Made by a program: the position numbers and the translations under genes. A stretch of DNA of 64,000 nucleotides. Origin: Agrypnia vestita (lineage: Eukaryota; Arthropoda; Insecta; Trichoptera; Phryganeidae). The DNA lies in assembly GCA_016648135.1 (NCBI GenBank), contig JADDOH010023665.1, positions 186,001-250,000 of the forward strand, written 5' to 3'. Of the stretch, positions 1-11,735 are shown one piece after another (position 1 is the first letter of the stretch; each line of letters opens with the position of its first letter). Below the pieces are notes generated by a model, which was not told the origin of the DNA, made no database searches, and was given only the letters and a program-made list of their open reading frames with translations.

Positions 1-79
1 AATTTTTGTTTCACTGTGGGACAATCAAATATGTACGCGATCGATATTATATGAACAATGTTTTTTTAGTATTTTCGAG

Positions 80-500
80 AACACAATTACTGTATTTTGA
101 GGAATAATCATCAATTAAGATAAATTATTAATTATATAAATTATAGATCTTTCACAAAGATGAGTTTATGTATAGTTAACGACCTGTATGAGCTGGTAAG
201 TAATCACTCTGCACAATGAAACGTTCACCAATTTCCTAATAAGAAAAATTAATTTAAAAAATCATCAACCAAATCATCTATATAATTCATAAGCCCTGGG
301 CCATCCTACAAAAAGACTTCCACACACGTTTTCCATATAAATAACTTTGTCTCTGCGAGATTTCTATAATTTATCTTCTTCCAATAAAGACTTTCCATAC
401 ATACATTCCCATATAAATAGCTAGTCTCATTGGTCGTATTGACGTCAAATGTGTAACTCGAAACCATATCACCTGGGATGTTCCTGAATGAACCAGCGTA
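80..500. repeat. Dispersed repeat family U, copy 1
   Basis: This stretch resembles 62405-62850 near the other end of the window. Shared pieces include a CAATTACTG block, a GATAAATTAT block, a GTATGAGCT block, an ACGTTCACCAATT-like block and a motif reading ATATAAATA followed by a T-rich GTCTC. A shorter third copy lies at 55600-55795. No coding potential was recognised. The similarity is patchy, so the copies are old or belong to related subfamilies. The 65-codon antisense frame across it is not supported as a gene. Confidence 0.45.
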
Positions 501-540
501 CACCGAATCGGCGTAAAATTAACTGTTCTCTTGTGAATTT

Positions 541-1690
541 TTTCCGCTCATGGACTATTGATATTGTTTTTATCTAGTAATTCAAATAATGACATTAATT
601 TAAGATCGTTAAATTTTTTAGATAAACAGACATGCAATATAAACATTTGCTTTAAAGAGCCATTAAATAAAATAGTCCTTTTCTTGGATTCTTTACCCTT
701 GTATCTAATAACTTCTTCTCAAAACGGGCCTTGAACACAGTACAATAATCTTTTTCATGATAAAACTATACAGAACAACTACCTACAGACGAAAAATTCA
801 AAATACTCAGCTTTGCTCCTGTTGTACTCCTATCCTTACCCCTTTGAAGTCACTCGCCTTCCTCGGATCTCTGCCCTGGTCCGCCGACTGTTTCGGTTCC
901 CGGAGGTCCTTGCATCTTCCATGTCCGACTGTTAATCCTGGTGCTCTTGCGGCTCGTTTCCTTTTTCCTGAAAATCTCTGACGACTGCTGATGATCAAAG
1001 CTTCCTCACGTAGCTCTGTAACCTAGCACTTCCTTTTCAAAGTACTTCTCACTTCTTGCTGCCTGTTGTTCTTCTTTTTATTCATTCAAATCCCTCAATG
1101 TCAATCGAAAGAATTTCTTACCGGCTGGGCCAGGTATGTTGTATATAGTATCAGTAACTTGGCTGGTCCAGTGACTACTTCTTATCTCCAGTGAAGAGAC
1201 GGTGATAGATGGTGATGTTTATATAAGATATTTACTCAAATGGAAATGTTCATGGGATTCACCACAGACTTAAGGCTGTTCTACGAACAAAATTTCCTGT
1301 ATCGGCCCTACACTTTCGCCATCCAGATTAGTACCTATTGTATAGATGCTGAAACGACATCTTAGCTAACCCACAGATGTAGCAAATGCACTCAAAATGG
1401 TAATGGTCGACGGAAAAACACCGCACTTTTACGCCGCGAATATTTAAACATTCTCTCGGATGTCACCATGCGCTCACACGTACCTAGGTAGCCGTTCGCA
1501 CGTGCGACTTTTATTCTTAAATACAAACTCACAAACATTATAATAACATTTAAGAATTTAAAAAACATCTAAAAACACCATGTAGTGGTCATATTTGGTT
1601 GACGTGATTAACGAGAGAGTGTATCGACGCGTCACTTTATCTAATGACAAAGCGCAAACCACATGCATGAAAAATATTGTGCAGTTATAT
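541..1690. other. Non-coding stretch with a GC-richer patch
   Basis: No gene was recognised. Positions 790-1000 are richer in GC than their surroundings and are open for 60-75 codons on both strands, but neither translation resembles a known family. The rest is AT-rich, and no splice-bounded exon was seen. Confidence 0.4.
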
Positions 1691-1691
1691 C

Positions 1692-1732
1692 CTGAACGTA
1701 GGAACTTTTATATACAAAATTCCTACGTTCAG
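1692..1732. repeat. 13-bp stem hairpin
   Basis: The arm CTGAACGTAGGAA at 1692-1704 is exactly complementary to TTCCTACGTTCAG at 1720-1732, with a 15-nt AT-rich loop. No coding context is present. It may be a fragment of a foldback element. Confidence 0.6.
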
Positions 1733-2084
1733 TGTTTCTTATGTTTCTTTTGTCACATAAAAATTTGGTATTGTCCATAAATAAAATTCTCGTCAACTAA
1801 ATCTTGTCTATGTTTACATTTTGTCCTTAAATAAAGCCTCTCAAATGTCAAAATGTACGATGAAATTACGGAAACTTTGAAGTGTAAGCACGCGCGTCAG
1901 TTTTGTTTTATTTTTAAATCAGTATACTCAACAATACCGTGGATACTTACTCTCAGAAGGATCGGTTAGTATTACCGTACTAGCTGTAGTACTTTATGTT
2001 TGTAAAAACTCGAAAAAAAAATTACGAAAAAAATTTATGTAAAAAAATGAAAAAGAATTGTGATTTTTTTTTTTAATTTTTAAT

Positions 2085-2165
2085 ATAAAGAAGTTAAGGA
2101 CCTTACACGAAGTTACAAGGACAGACAGACAGGCGGACAAACGGATGGACGGATGGACAATTGAT
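2085..2165 (+). repeat. 3' tail of dispersed repeat family Z, copy 3
   Basis: A CACGAAGTTACA-like block is followed by a run of GACA units and GGATGGACGG, as at 30600-30690 and 47150-47180. Only the 3' end of the family is present here. Confidence 0.5.
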
Positions 2166-2231
2166 AATATGGGATGGGATTGTTCAATTTAGCAATTGTT
2201 TATTTTTTTATGAATCTTCTTGTTTAATCTT

Positions 2232-2946
2232 CAATTGAACGTAGTTATGCAGAAAGCAGCCAACCCACAAAATTCTAAAAATGAGTTATATACGGGTTTG
2301 GACAGCTTCCTACGATATCTTTATATGCTGAAATCCTACATGCTCTTTATGCTATAGTTTTTTGTAAATTCAAATTTTTCTAACCCACATCAATATTAGT
2401 GAATTTTACCTCTAAAGGGACGATATTTGTTCAATCATTCTTAAAACATATTAATTTAATAACCACGACTAAGACAAACAAGACTTTTTTATACAAAATA
2501 AATATTGAAATAAAAATGACAACTGATTAAACAAACATGCTTATACTTAAATGTAATTTTAAAAATAAAAATAAATAGGTGTAGAATAAATCCAAGCCAC
2601 ATAGTACCTATAAAATAACTGACATTTAATAATGTCACTCCTATTTCATAGAATACATCCAACCCACATAGAACAAAATGAGTCCTGTTTTTCGTACATT
2701 TTGACATTTTGCAGAAAGAAACCAACCTGTAAAACGCGTCATATCTTTATAAATAAAAGTTTTTTTCTTATAATTACATTTAAAAACCATAAAAAATATC
2801 TTTACAGTAAGCCCTACGCAAAAAAATATGCAATAATGCATTAAATATCGACATATTAGGTTTTTGTAGATTAAAATTTTTAGAAGCCATTTTCTCAGTT
2901 CCATGTTTTTTGGGTTGGCTGCTTTCTGCATAATTACGTCCAATTG
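2232..2946. mobile_element. DNA transposon with ~35-bp terminal inverted repeats, 715 bp
   Basis: The left end (2232-2266) and the right end (2911-2946) are inverted repeats differing at about two positions. Both contain TTATGCAGAAAGCAGCCAAC. The ends overlap a CAATTG, so the target duplication could be the 4-bp AATT, but this is ambiguous because the site is palindromic. Shorter copies of the terminal motif (AACCCACAT, GCAGAAAG, CCAACC) recur internally near 2385, 2590, 2656 and 2712. Open frames of 70-102 codons inside resemble no known transposase. It is best read as a non-autonomous element of unknown superfamily. Confidence 0.65.
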
Positions 2947-3792
2947 CATGTCTTACCCGACGAATGCTAGGTGATGTTTAGCATAATCCTATTGAAATAA
3001 TTACCGCTGTGTTAGATTATTTAGAGGATGCTAATGTTGACTCCTGTATCATCCCTAATTAAATTAGTCACACAAAGGACAACGGGTACAAGCGACGGAA
3101 AATATTAATGAATGCAAAATGTCAACCTGTTATGCATACACAAGTATCCGCCGTCACAGTGCAGCCTGTACTTGGCTGTGTTCTGCGCATTGCCCGACAT
3201 CTGTGTAATTTTGCGCTGCATTCTAGTCTTTTGGCCCAGCAGTTTTTTATTCACTTTATTTCGCAGTCGCAATTAGAGGTCTGAATTCTGAATGAACAGA
3301 ATTTACTCCGCGGGACTTCTCTGTTTCAGTCGCGACGCAATAATTGTCAACGTTTGCCCATTTGGAAAATGACTTGAGTTAATGAAAATACGTGGACATA
3401 ATAAATTTAGTTTAAAAGTAAAAGCAGCAATATTAAAAAAAAATAATGCAGTTATCGAGGATTACTAATTTATAATGTACTAAATTCGAGATTTTATTGT
3501 AAACATAGCATATAAGTTTATAGGAAACATGATTTTGGAAGGGATAGATACATAAAATCTAAAAAGTATCAAGTAATTCTTGGTGACTACATTCAAAGCA
3601 TTGTTTTTAATTTTTTTTTAATATAGCTACTTTTTCTTTTATATCCCACATACGATTATATAAAGTTACAAAATATATTATAATTTTTAACTTTGAAACC
3701 ATGTTGATTTCTTATTATTATGATACTTCCATGTCTTAATATCTTAGCTGTGGAATCGTAATATGATAGTATGGTCAAAATAGTACAAAAAA
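2947..3792. other. Non-coding AT-rich stretch
   Basis: Nothing gene-like was seen. Positions 3060-3400 are slightly less AT-rich but have no open frame and no splice-bounded exon. Confidence 0.4.
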
Positions 3793-4100
3793 TAGCCGTA
3801 CATCCGTGAAAACTCATGGATAATTAACATAATAATTGCAGGTTTTCGAAACTGAAAACTCAGCGATAGAAAACCATTTGTTTTTTTAAATTGACTTTAT
3901 TGGCTTAAACTTGGAACTAAATATAATAAAAACAAACATAATAATTTCGTTCTCTGTCTGTCGTAAAGTCCGTAAATTGCTGAAATTAATACTTTAGATA
4001 ATTAGAGTGTGATGCGATATCAGCGCGGTCACGCAAGGCAAGTCATTTCACATTTTTCACGGGTAGTAATAATATAAAAATGTCAAGACCATGTAATTTT
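3793..4100 (+). repeat. Dispersed repeat family Y, copy 1
   Basis: It begins with a CCGTACAxCCGTGAAAA block and contains GAAAACCATT followed by AAATTGACTTTATT, then GTCAAGACCATGTAATTT. The same blocks occur at 40619-41425, where they are interrupted by another repeat. The segment with GTCCGTAAATTGCTG lies in inverted orientation relative to the second copy. No coding capacity was seen. Confidence 0.55.
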
Positions 4101-4112
4101 GACCCAGAGAAG

Positions 4113-4150
4113 ACGGAAAGAACTGCAAGATGACTTGCAGTTCTTTCCGT
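4113..4150. repeat. 17-bp perfect stem hairpin
   Basis: ACGGAAAGAACTGCAAG at 4113-4129 pairs perfectly with 4134-4150 across a 4-nt ATGA loop. It abuts the 3' end of family Y copy 1. It could be a foldback tip or a structured RNA; the sequence alone does not decide. Confidence 0.6.
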
Positions 4151-5078
4151 TTCTACAATCTAGAGACGATATATCTGCAATAAGATTTTAAAGCAAAAAT
4201 CAAAACCCCGTTTTTTAATAATAATTGTGGTTGATAGGGTAATCTGCAGTCAGTTTCAGAATCAGCACATTTACATTTATAATGTCCAGATAAAATTTCC
4301 TAGGAAAGCGAAAAAATGTCGACCAGTGTTATTTATGAATAATATGATATTATTTGCAAATAATAAAGGTTATTACTTTTATCTTCAATAAAATAAATAC
4401 AAAATAAATCTCTAATTTTCCATCCAACGTCAGATACTCCAAATATTCAAAGTGTTTTGACGGTTCAGTGGTGTAGCGGAGTCATTATTTGAGAGAGCCT
4501 CTTTGCCATTATATTGGCTTTTATTGGAAAACTTTGATCTGAGATCGGACGCATGAGGGCCGGCTGCTGTCACTGCGCTGATGTTTCGGGGATTCCTACA
4601 TTTGTTTTATCCCCTTCGACTGACACAACTTTTTAAATAAATTCTTTAACGTATTGTAGATTTGAATCCCTTGAAACATACAAATTCTACCCTAACATTA
4701 TTAATGCTTTATTAACTGCGTGTAATATTGAAAACATACATTATTAAAAAAAAAAATTGAAGTTTACTTTTCTTTATTAAAAATATTTTTTTTATTATTT
4801 TATTGCCTTCAAGTGAATTTTAAATGATAAAATAATATCAAATATTCATCTTTATTTTTTGTTTTTACGAAATTATTTACAGGAAGAAATTCGACCACTT
4901 TTCACTGACGTTAGGCCTGTTCTAAAGAAAACATCTCATATTTTAATATCATTTGTGCGTTTTAAGAAAAAGTAATATAAATAGTATAACAAAAACAGTA
5001 TAAAAACATAATTAATATACACAGAATAAAAAACATATGACAAATTAACTAAATTATAACTGACTAACTAACTTAGTA
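4151..5078. other. Non-coding stretch
   Basis: No gene was recognised. A slightly GC-richer piece at 4460-4620 shows no matching inverted end elsewhere in the window. Confidence 0.4.
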
Positions 5079-5200
5079 TCACGCCGTTTTCCCGCAGGGG
5101 TAGGTAGAGAGGATTGAACGCCACACTCTTCCATCTTGGCACACCACTTTTGCTTCGGCCACATTCATACATCTTCTCATAAAAGTTCTACGGTTGTTGC
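5079..5200 (-). pseudogene. LINE reverse transcriptase C-terminal remnant
   Basis: The antisense translation gives a short piece with the residues RRCMNVAEAKVVCQDGRVWR and a terminal YPCGK. This matches in layout the extreme C-terminus of insect non-LTR retrotransposon polymerases, where a run of basic residues is followed by an acidic/Arg-Trp motif and YP. Related copies are at 9725-9945 and 47457-47735, all on the minus strand. No catalytic domain remains. The family name is inferred from this tail and from the sister copies, one of which keeps an RGxPRKTW-type motif. Confidence 0.5.
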
Positions 5201-7670
5201 GGCTTTTGACAAACAAAATAAATAAAAAATTCACACTGTAAATGATCATTTGCTTTCGAGCCACTCTGTTATATAAGCAGAGAAACAATTTTTCGTGGAT
5301 TCTCAGCCATTTATCTCTTCTTAAGACTTAAGACTGGGTGATGTTATTCGCTTTGTGTTGGATTATAAACTATATTCTTATTTTATAAAATATAAAAATA
5401 CTTTAGAGTTTTTCGTATTTCTTTGTTTAAATTATTTCTTGTACATTGTATTATTATTATTTCTTCATTTTTGTTTGACTATAAAAATATCTACCTGCAG
5501 AGCACAGTGTTGAGTTAATGTTCATTGAAATGTTGTACATTCATAGTATTTTTTAATTGTATTTTACCTGCATATAAGTTCTTTGCTTTAGTTTATTTAA
5601 ATAGTGTATTCCCGCATTTGTTAAATTTGTTTTATTTTATGGGTAATTATTTATCATTAGTTAAATTGTAATAATTGATTCTGCATACACTTTGTGGATT
5701 TAGTATATTTTTGATTAAAATTTGTGAATAATAATTCATTACGAGAAATTAAAATTATTATATGCTTGTGTATATCTCTTTTTCCTCGATATCAAATTTC
5801 TTAAACCCTTAATAGTTAATTAATAAAATTTTGTCGATAGCTCCTTAACTTTGAGATTGAATTGAAGTAATAAACAAAATATCCCAAGAAACTCACAAAC
5901 GTTATTGTAAAGAAATACATGTAATAAAAATTACTTTAAATCGACCCTTTTTAGTATAAAAAATTCAAATATGGGTGGTTCTCATACCGAGGAATGTTTA
6001 GTTTTCTAAATGACGTACTTTTACAATCCAAAATGCTTTCCCCCAGCGTGGTTTCATTTTCTTGTATCAGTAATTCGGGAAATGAAACGAGTACAAAAAC
6101 TTTAGCCCGGGACCAAAGTGGTTATACCTTTTCTTGTCTTACTTACAAACCTGATACACCCGAAACGGTTGCTGTCTCGTTCTATATTTTGTCTTTGCTA
6201 TTCCCATCATTTTATGGCCACCCCGCTGATATAACTACCGAGTGCGATTGGATTTGTAAATCAAAATATACAACCAATATCGGTATACAGAGGTTTCCAA
6301 CATTTTTTACCAATATTTTGTTATAATTGATATAAATTAATTTTGTTAATTTTATTGTCACTTGAAACTAATACAGGCAGTCGCACAATCAAGTCAAATA
6401 TTTTAACATTTTTAATTCATTCATTTTTATTATTTACATCGTTCATAAACACTATTCTTCTATAAATTCTATAATATGTATATTTTCTATAAAAGTAAGA
6501 GTTTTGAATTATCATATCCTTCATCACGGCATTAAAAATAATTATTATTCCTGACTGCATAAATAAATATAAGAAAATGTATTATTAAAGATATGGAAAA
6601 TAAACATAAATATCGAAAATTAATGGAAACATTTATAAGATAGGACTGTTGGTTTTTAAACTCAAGTGTTTTTAAACTTGATCAAGTGGTTATCGACTAA
6701 AAATATTATTATTAGATTTGCTTAAAAATTAAAATCCACAATGTTTTTTAAGTAAATATAAAAATTTATTATTTAGCGTTTGAAAATGCTTACCACATTT
6801 TTTGTAGTAGGTAAATATAAAAATACATTCATACATTATGCGTATGTGTGGATGAAATTAACGTTTACAGGTAGGTGTCTACCAAAATAGTATAGATACT
6901 TACTTCTCATCTTTAAAAATATGTGGCTAAATAAAAATCTTGCAAACTAATTCAAAAAAAAATTAAAAATCTAACCGATTATACAATAATAATGGCATAA
7001 GGAATATCGTCATGCGAATAGTGGATTTTGATTTATTTTTCAGGAATTCTAACAATGCACACTTTTATAAACGTATTCATGGCATGTCTATTATAAGTAC
7101 CTCTATAAGATAAACTGGTGAGTTCCTACACTCGCAGCAGTACTGTAGCTATTAAATAAAACGGGAAACATGGGTTGACATCCGATTTTCCAGCAGGAAA
7201 TTCCTAGATTTCGTACATTTCTACCAGCGACGCACTTTGTTTTCGTACAAGTATTAAAGTATATAAAATATATGTTACACACATTGTGTATATACATGCT
7301 GTTCTCAATCAAATGTGCATAACTTTGAATATTAATGTTACATAAAAAAATATTGAAAACTTTGGTGTAAAATGTTCCATTATCAAGATAAGAAACAATA
7401 TTCACTCAACCATTAATATATTGAACCTATTTGGAACATTTTATTGTTACAACAAAAGGCCATAATTTGCTACATAGAGCATATTTTTTTATTTGTTTAA
7501 TATAGCATATAGCTTATTACATTTTATATCTTTTAAATCTATAATTAATATAATAAGTTTTATTCGCTGTACCTCTCCAAAATTTTCCAAACTTTAGTAG
7601 TATTTTTTCTCTCTAATGGAGCATCTTAGATTAATTTTTATGAAACATTTTTCTTCAGAATTTCGTTATA
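5201..7670. other. Long AT-rich non-coding stretch
   Basis: No gene was supported. An open frame of 110 codons (5994-6326, +) lies in a slightly GC-richer patch, but its translation shows no domain and no splice context, so it is not called. The remainder is simple AT-rich sequence. Confidence 0.4.
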
Positions 7671-7672
7671 TA

Positions 7673-8956
7673 TTAGGTCCTTACATATGAAATTGGCGTT
7701 TAGTATGGGAGGAACATAAAGCCGATTTTTTTTAATTATAATATATTTATTTAATCAAAGTATATACCATTGCTATCTATGCACTTTTGCCATCTCATAG
7801 GTAGTTCATCGATCCCTTTACTAAAAAAACCATTCGGACGGGAATCAATAAAATTTTTGAAGGCGGTTTGGACTGCCCTATCGGAGTTGAATTTTTTCCT
7901 TTGCAAGAAGTTATCCAAATTTCGAAAAAAATGGTAATCTGTTGGGGCGAGGTCCGGAGAGTACGGTGGATGTCTTAGACATTCCAATTGAAGCTCCTCT
8001 AATTTGGTAGCCGTCTGTTGTGCAGTGTGTGGTCTAGCGTTATCATGAAGCAGCAGTGGTCTAGAGCGATTAACCAGCCTCGGTTGTTTATCAGCTAGCT
8101 TTTCCATCATGGTTTGCAGTTGCTGACAATAGACATCTGCCGTAATCGTCTGGCAAGATTTAAGAAAGCTGTAGTGAACGACACCAGCACTAGTCCACCA
8201 AACGCTCACAAGTAACTTTTTTGGAGTCAATTTTCGCTTGGGGCATGGTTTGGCTGGTTCGGCAGGGTTCAGCCATTGCGATGAGCGCTTCCGATTATCG
8301 TACAGGATCCACTTTTCATCACAGGTAATGATTCGATTTAAAATCCCTTCATTATTGTGCCGGTTGAGTAATGCCACGCAGCAGTCAACGCGCGTTTGTT
8401 GATTTGCTTCACTCAATTCGTGAGGTACCCACCTTTCAAGCTTTGTCACCTTACCAATTTGCTTCAAGTGGATTAAAACAGTTTTATCACTAACACCGCA
8501 GCCTGCAGCTAACTCGGATGTGGTTTTCGATGGATCCGCTTCCACAATAGCCTTCAATTCTTCATTATCAACTTTGGTCTCCGGCCGTCCACGGGGCTTG
8601 TTCTGCAGGTCGAAATTTCCAGAACGAAAACGTTGGAACCAAAACGCACTGTGTTTTCTTTTGCGGCACCGTCGCCATACACATCATTAATCCTTCGAGC
8701 CGTTCTGCAGCACTGGTGCCACCGTGGAACTCGTACTCGTAAATAACGCGATATTTCAAGTTTTTCATTTTGTAAACTGAGTGACGCAAAGAAAAAAACA
8801 ATTGAGGAAAAAACAAATGAATTATAATTTTCAAAACACAAATACATGAGTAAATAGCTGTATAAATTTGGATTTGGAATTCCTAACCAAAGAGAAGATA
8901 TTTGAGATCAAATTTGCCAGTACGGCAAAACGCCAATTTCATATGTAAGGACCTAA
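7673..8956 (-). mobile_element. Full-length mariner element, copy 1 (1284 bp)
   Basis: It is bounded by identical 29-bp inverted termini beginning TTAGGTCCTTACATATGA and flanked by TA on both sides (7671-7672 and 8957-8958), the target duplication of Tc1/mariner elements. The transposase runs leftward. The copy at 11736-13019 has exactly the same total length and is nearly identical, in the opposite orientation. Structural completeness and close similarity point to recent activity, but this copy's transposase is broken by two one-base deletions. Confidence 0.95.
7751..8768 (-). pseudogene. mariner transposase (cecropia-type, DD34D), frameshifted
   Basis: The transposase cuts and pastes mariner DNA at TA sites. 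Translation from the ATG at 8766-8768 begins MKNLKYRVIYEYEF and should give about 339 residues. The catalytic triad is visible: TCDEKWILYDN, then LLHDNARPHTA, then APTDYHFF, with 34 residues between the last two Asp. The N-terminal helix-turn-helix (SDKTVLIHLKQIGK) and the WVPHEL linker motif are intact. Two single-base deletions relative to copy 2, near 8703-8705 and 8641-8644, put the N-terminal third in three frames, so no full protein is made. The C-terminal catalytic part is open from about 8557 to the stop at 7751. The WVPHEL linker, overall layout and WQKCIDSNG ending suggest the cecropia subfamily, the group that includes human Hsmar1/SETMAR. Confidence 0.93.
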
Positions 8957-9099
8957 TATTTGTATTGAAAGTGACGCATATAAACATACACATATTATGC
9001 AATCATTAAATTAGTTGATGTGCCCGCTTAGCTATGGTAGTGAAATTGAAGATTATGTTGCTTGCTATAATTAACTCAACATTTTTCTTATTTTTTCAG

Positions 9100-9209
9100 G
9101 AACCGTTGGTTCAATAAAATATTCACCTAGTCGTGAACCAACTAAACTGAACCTTTGGCCTTGCATACAATGTAAATTTGTTGATTTCTCTAACGAATCA
9201 AAGGATTAA
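9100..9209 (+). other. Candidate terminal coding exon (weak)
   Basis: A strong acceptor precedes it: a possible branch point TTAACTCAAC at 9070-9080, a T-rich tract, then CAG ending at 9099. After two leading bases one frame stays open for 35 codons to a TAA at 9207-9209, including the stretch NLWPCIQCKF. The other two frames close early. The peptide is not recognised. Such short open runs arise by chance in AT-rich DNA, so confidence is low. Confidence 0.2.
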
Positions 9210-9724
9210 TTTTTCAAAAGTGATGTAAGTTGATCTTACGACCGAAATGAAATGTTTTAACATTTTTGTTAACGAAGTTATCCTTGAGTCGATATCTAGA
9301 CCCTGGAAGCTTTTTGTGGAAATGAATTAAATCTGCGAATTCTCTATAATATTGTATCGTCAACTGGGAAATTTCAAAGCAGTTTTCATGATACAGGGAT
9401 ACCAATAGTTCTCTTGCAATTTGCTCGCTTTTAAATTATTTTTAACTTTTAATATTGTTTTTAATATTATTGATGCTAATAAGTAGATATATAAGAAAAA
9501 AATAATCAATAATGATGGTAATAGATTTATTTTTAAGTAATAAATATAAGAAAATATAAATATTGAGTTTTCTGTAATTTAGAATTGTTGAGAAGTGCTA
9601 TATTATCAGTACAGAACTGGAATAACGCAATAATTGCGACGAGAATTGTTTGTGCATATATCAATTAAAATATATCACATATCAAAAATAATACGTTTTT
9701 ATGCTAAATAATTAATTAACAACT

Positions 9725-9945
9725 ATCACGCCATTTCCTTGGAGCGATAGGCAGAAAGAAGAACGCCACACTCCCTTTCCAGACACACCACTTTTGCCTC
9801 ATCTACTCATGCACACTCTTCGGTTATTGAAGCTTTTAACAGAGCCATCCTCAAATATTAATTTTTCTGGTCCTGCTAGGATGCACCCTCTGTTTCTGCT
9901 GCTTTCAACATTTGCCTAATAAATTTTCTTAAATGTGTTTTCCTC
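9725..9945 (-). pseudogene. LINE reverse transcriptase C-terminal remnant
   Basis: The antisense sequence is closely related to 47457-47735. It contains EDGSVKSFNNRR and a following MSR, then a frameshift, after which KVV- and YRS-like residues appear in another frame. It corresponds to the last ~60 residues of a non-LTR polymerase plus the start of its 3' untranslated region. It lies between the two mariner copies. Confidence 0.5.
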
Positions 9946-10800
9946 GCTCAACCGCTCAACACAATACTTCATCATTTAAGAGCAATTCAACAATTTTTCA
10001 TTGAATTTTAATTAGGTCTATTTAGCGTAAAATGATTCATAACATGTTGTCAAAATTCACTTTTACGTGGGTATGTAAATTGTTTTATTAATGTTCAGAA
10101 CATTAAATATATATCTCAGATTTAAGGAAATTTCAGATTTTTTTATTTTAGATTTTTTTTCCAATGCCATTACGTAAAAAAACCAATACGTCTGATTTGA
10201 CAACTTTCAGGTAGTCGTACAGCGCTTCACTAAAGTCAATTTTTAAAGGGCTAAAAAGCACAAAAATTTAATCAGCGACAGTAAACTGATGGGATCGGTA
10301 TGAACTCGGCAGAATAAGCCCCGGCTGTTATCAAACCGTGCGTCGAAATGAACTTACTCCTTGGGGCAGAAAATTGATTTCTATTCAAATTATTTGCATC
10401 AATTTGTTACGTTAATACGTTTGGCCATTATCTCGGGATCAGGTTTGTGCACGGGCGGGAGGCACATTACGTCGGGGCAAGGATATTCTGATTTAAAATT
10501 GATGCTTAAATGCTCGGATCAAATAGGCTTTCCGTGAAAAGAACATCAATTTTTCCCTAGGATCTCTGTTTGGCACTTAAACAAAATTAAAATGAATTTT
10601 CAACGATCTATATTTTAAGTTAGAGAATTATTGTAAATATATAATTAACAATGTAAGTTGTTTTGCAGTGAAAAAAATTTATTTGTTATTACTTTTTTAC
10701 TTCATTTTGTTTTAACTTTTGAAGCCAACAACAATTAATGTAGCGAACATTTCATAAAAAAAACAAGCTTAAGAAAATCAAATAACTGTAAAAATGTTAT
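9946..10800. other. Non-coding stretch with moderately GC-rich core
   Basis: Positions 10260-10570 are less AT-rich than the flanks and contain GGGCGGGAGG and CATTACGTCGGGG. There is no open frame or splice pattern. A conserved regulatory block is possible, but this cannot be judged without a related genome. Confidence 0.3.
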
Positions 10801-10868
10801 GTGAACCTCACCAGGAATCGAATCTGGAACCTAAAGTATGAGAAGCCAGTGTCATGCCCATCGGACTA
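10801..10868 (-). repeat. tRNA-like sequence, probable SINE head
   Basis: Read antisense, it contains a B-box-like GATTCGATTCC set in a CCAG/CTGG T-arm-like stem, preceded by an A-box-like region (GGGCATGACACTGG). Acceptor pairing was not found, so it is not a functional tRNA. It differs from the SINE family at 14433 and 31240. Confidence 0.35.
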
Positions 10869-10869
10869 T

Positions 10870-11735
10870 ATTTAATAATATAATATATCGCTTTATTTTT
10901 ATTTTATTTAAAAAAAAATGAGATGCGTATACGCAATATAGGTCACGTTGTATTACGGAGAAGAATATTTTGTATGTATTGGTACATAAAAATTAAAAAT
11001 CATTTCCGCGTGTACGAAGGTTTTGTCAATATATAACATACTGTTCATTTTAAATCAAGATTTATTCATTTTAATTAATTTAAACTTTGTATTAACCACT
11101 TGGAGTGACATTACATCTACCAGTTTCGATACCACTGTATCTTTGTCAGCACGGATGCATAAAAAACTATCCATTACTTATTCTAGCAAACAAATAATTT
11201 TTTGAATGGGGGCGTGGCTACAGTTATGGTGGGAGTAATTGACAAGTGGACACCGAAATGGAAAATATATAAAATAACGGGCTAGTCATAAAATTTGTCT
11301 GTTATTAATAATATTGGCTTTAGTGTTTAGGTATTTTTTGATTTCTATTATTTCTTAAGTTAAATATTAAAAATCCAATCTAAGGCCTCTATTATTTACA
11401 TGAAGAATCTCGATACTTTTTTCTTTTTTAAACGTCTGACCTGTTTCCAAAAGTTGGTTCGCGAATTCAGAAAAGTTATTGTTATTGAGACATCTTAAAT
11501 GTTATTTTACTCCAAAATTAAAATAACCTGCCGTTTTACATAAAGAACAGTCATTACAATTCAGTTTATAAATACCAGAATGATTTAGATACTGGAAAAA
11601 TTTATTTCTTAAAGGGTGTCGACAGAGTCATTATCATTATTTAGATGTAATTAATATTATTTCATTCATTATCCATAAAATAATAAAACAATAGACAAAA
11701 CTATCTTGGTTCTATTTATTATATACATATAAATA
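10870..11735. other. AT-rich non-coding stretch
   Basis: No gene, tRNA or repeat pair was recognised between the tRNA-like sequence and the second mariner element. Confidence 0.4.

Noticed and set aside
780..998. GC-richer patch with open frames on both strands as a gene
   Set aside because: Frames are open on both strands at once, no domain was recognised and no splice signals frame it.
5994..6326. 110-codon plus-strand frame as a gene
   Set aside because: No domain, no promoter or splice signals; length is unremarkable for a 64-kb window.
8957..11735. The 2.8 kb between the mariner copies as a functional composite transposon
   Set aside because: The region has no cargo gene and the two copies have different mutations and their own TA duplications, so independent insertions explain the layout.
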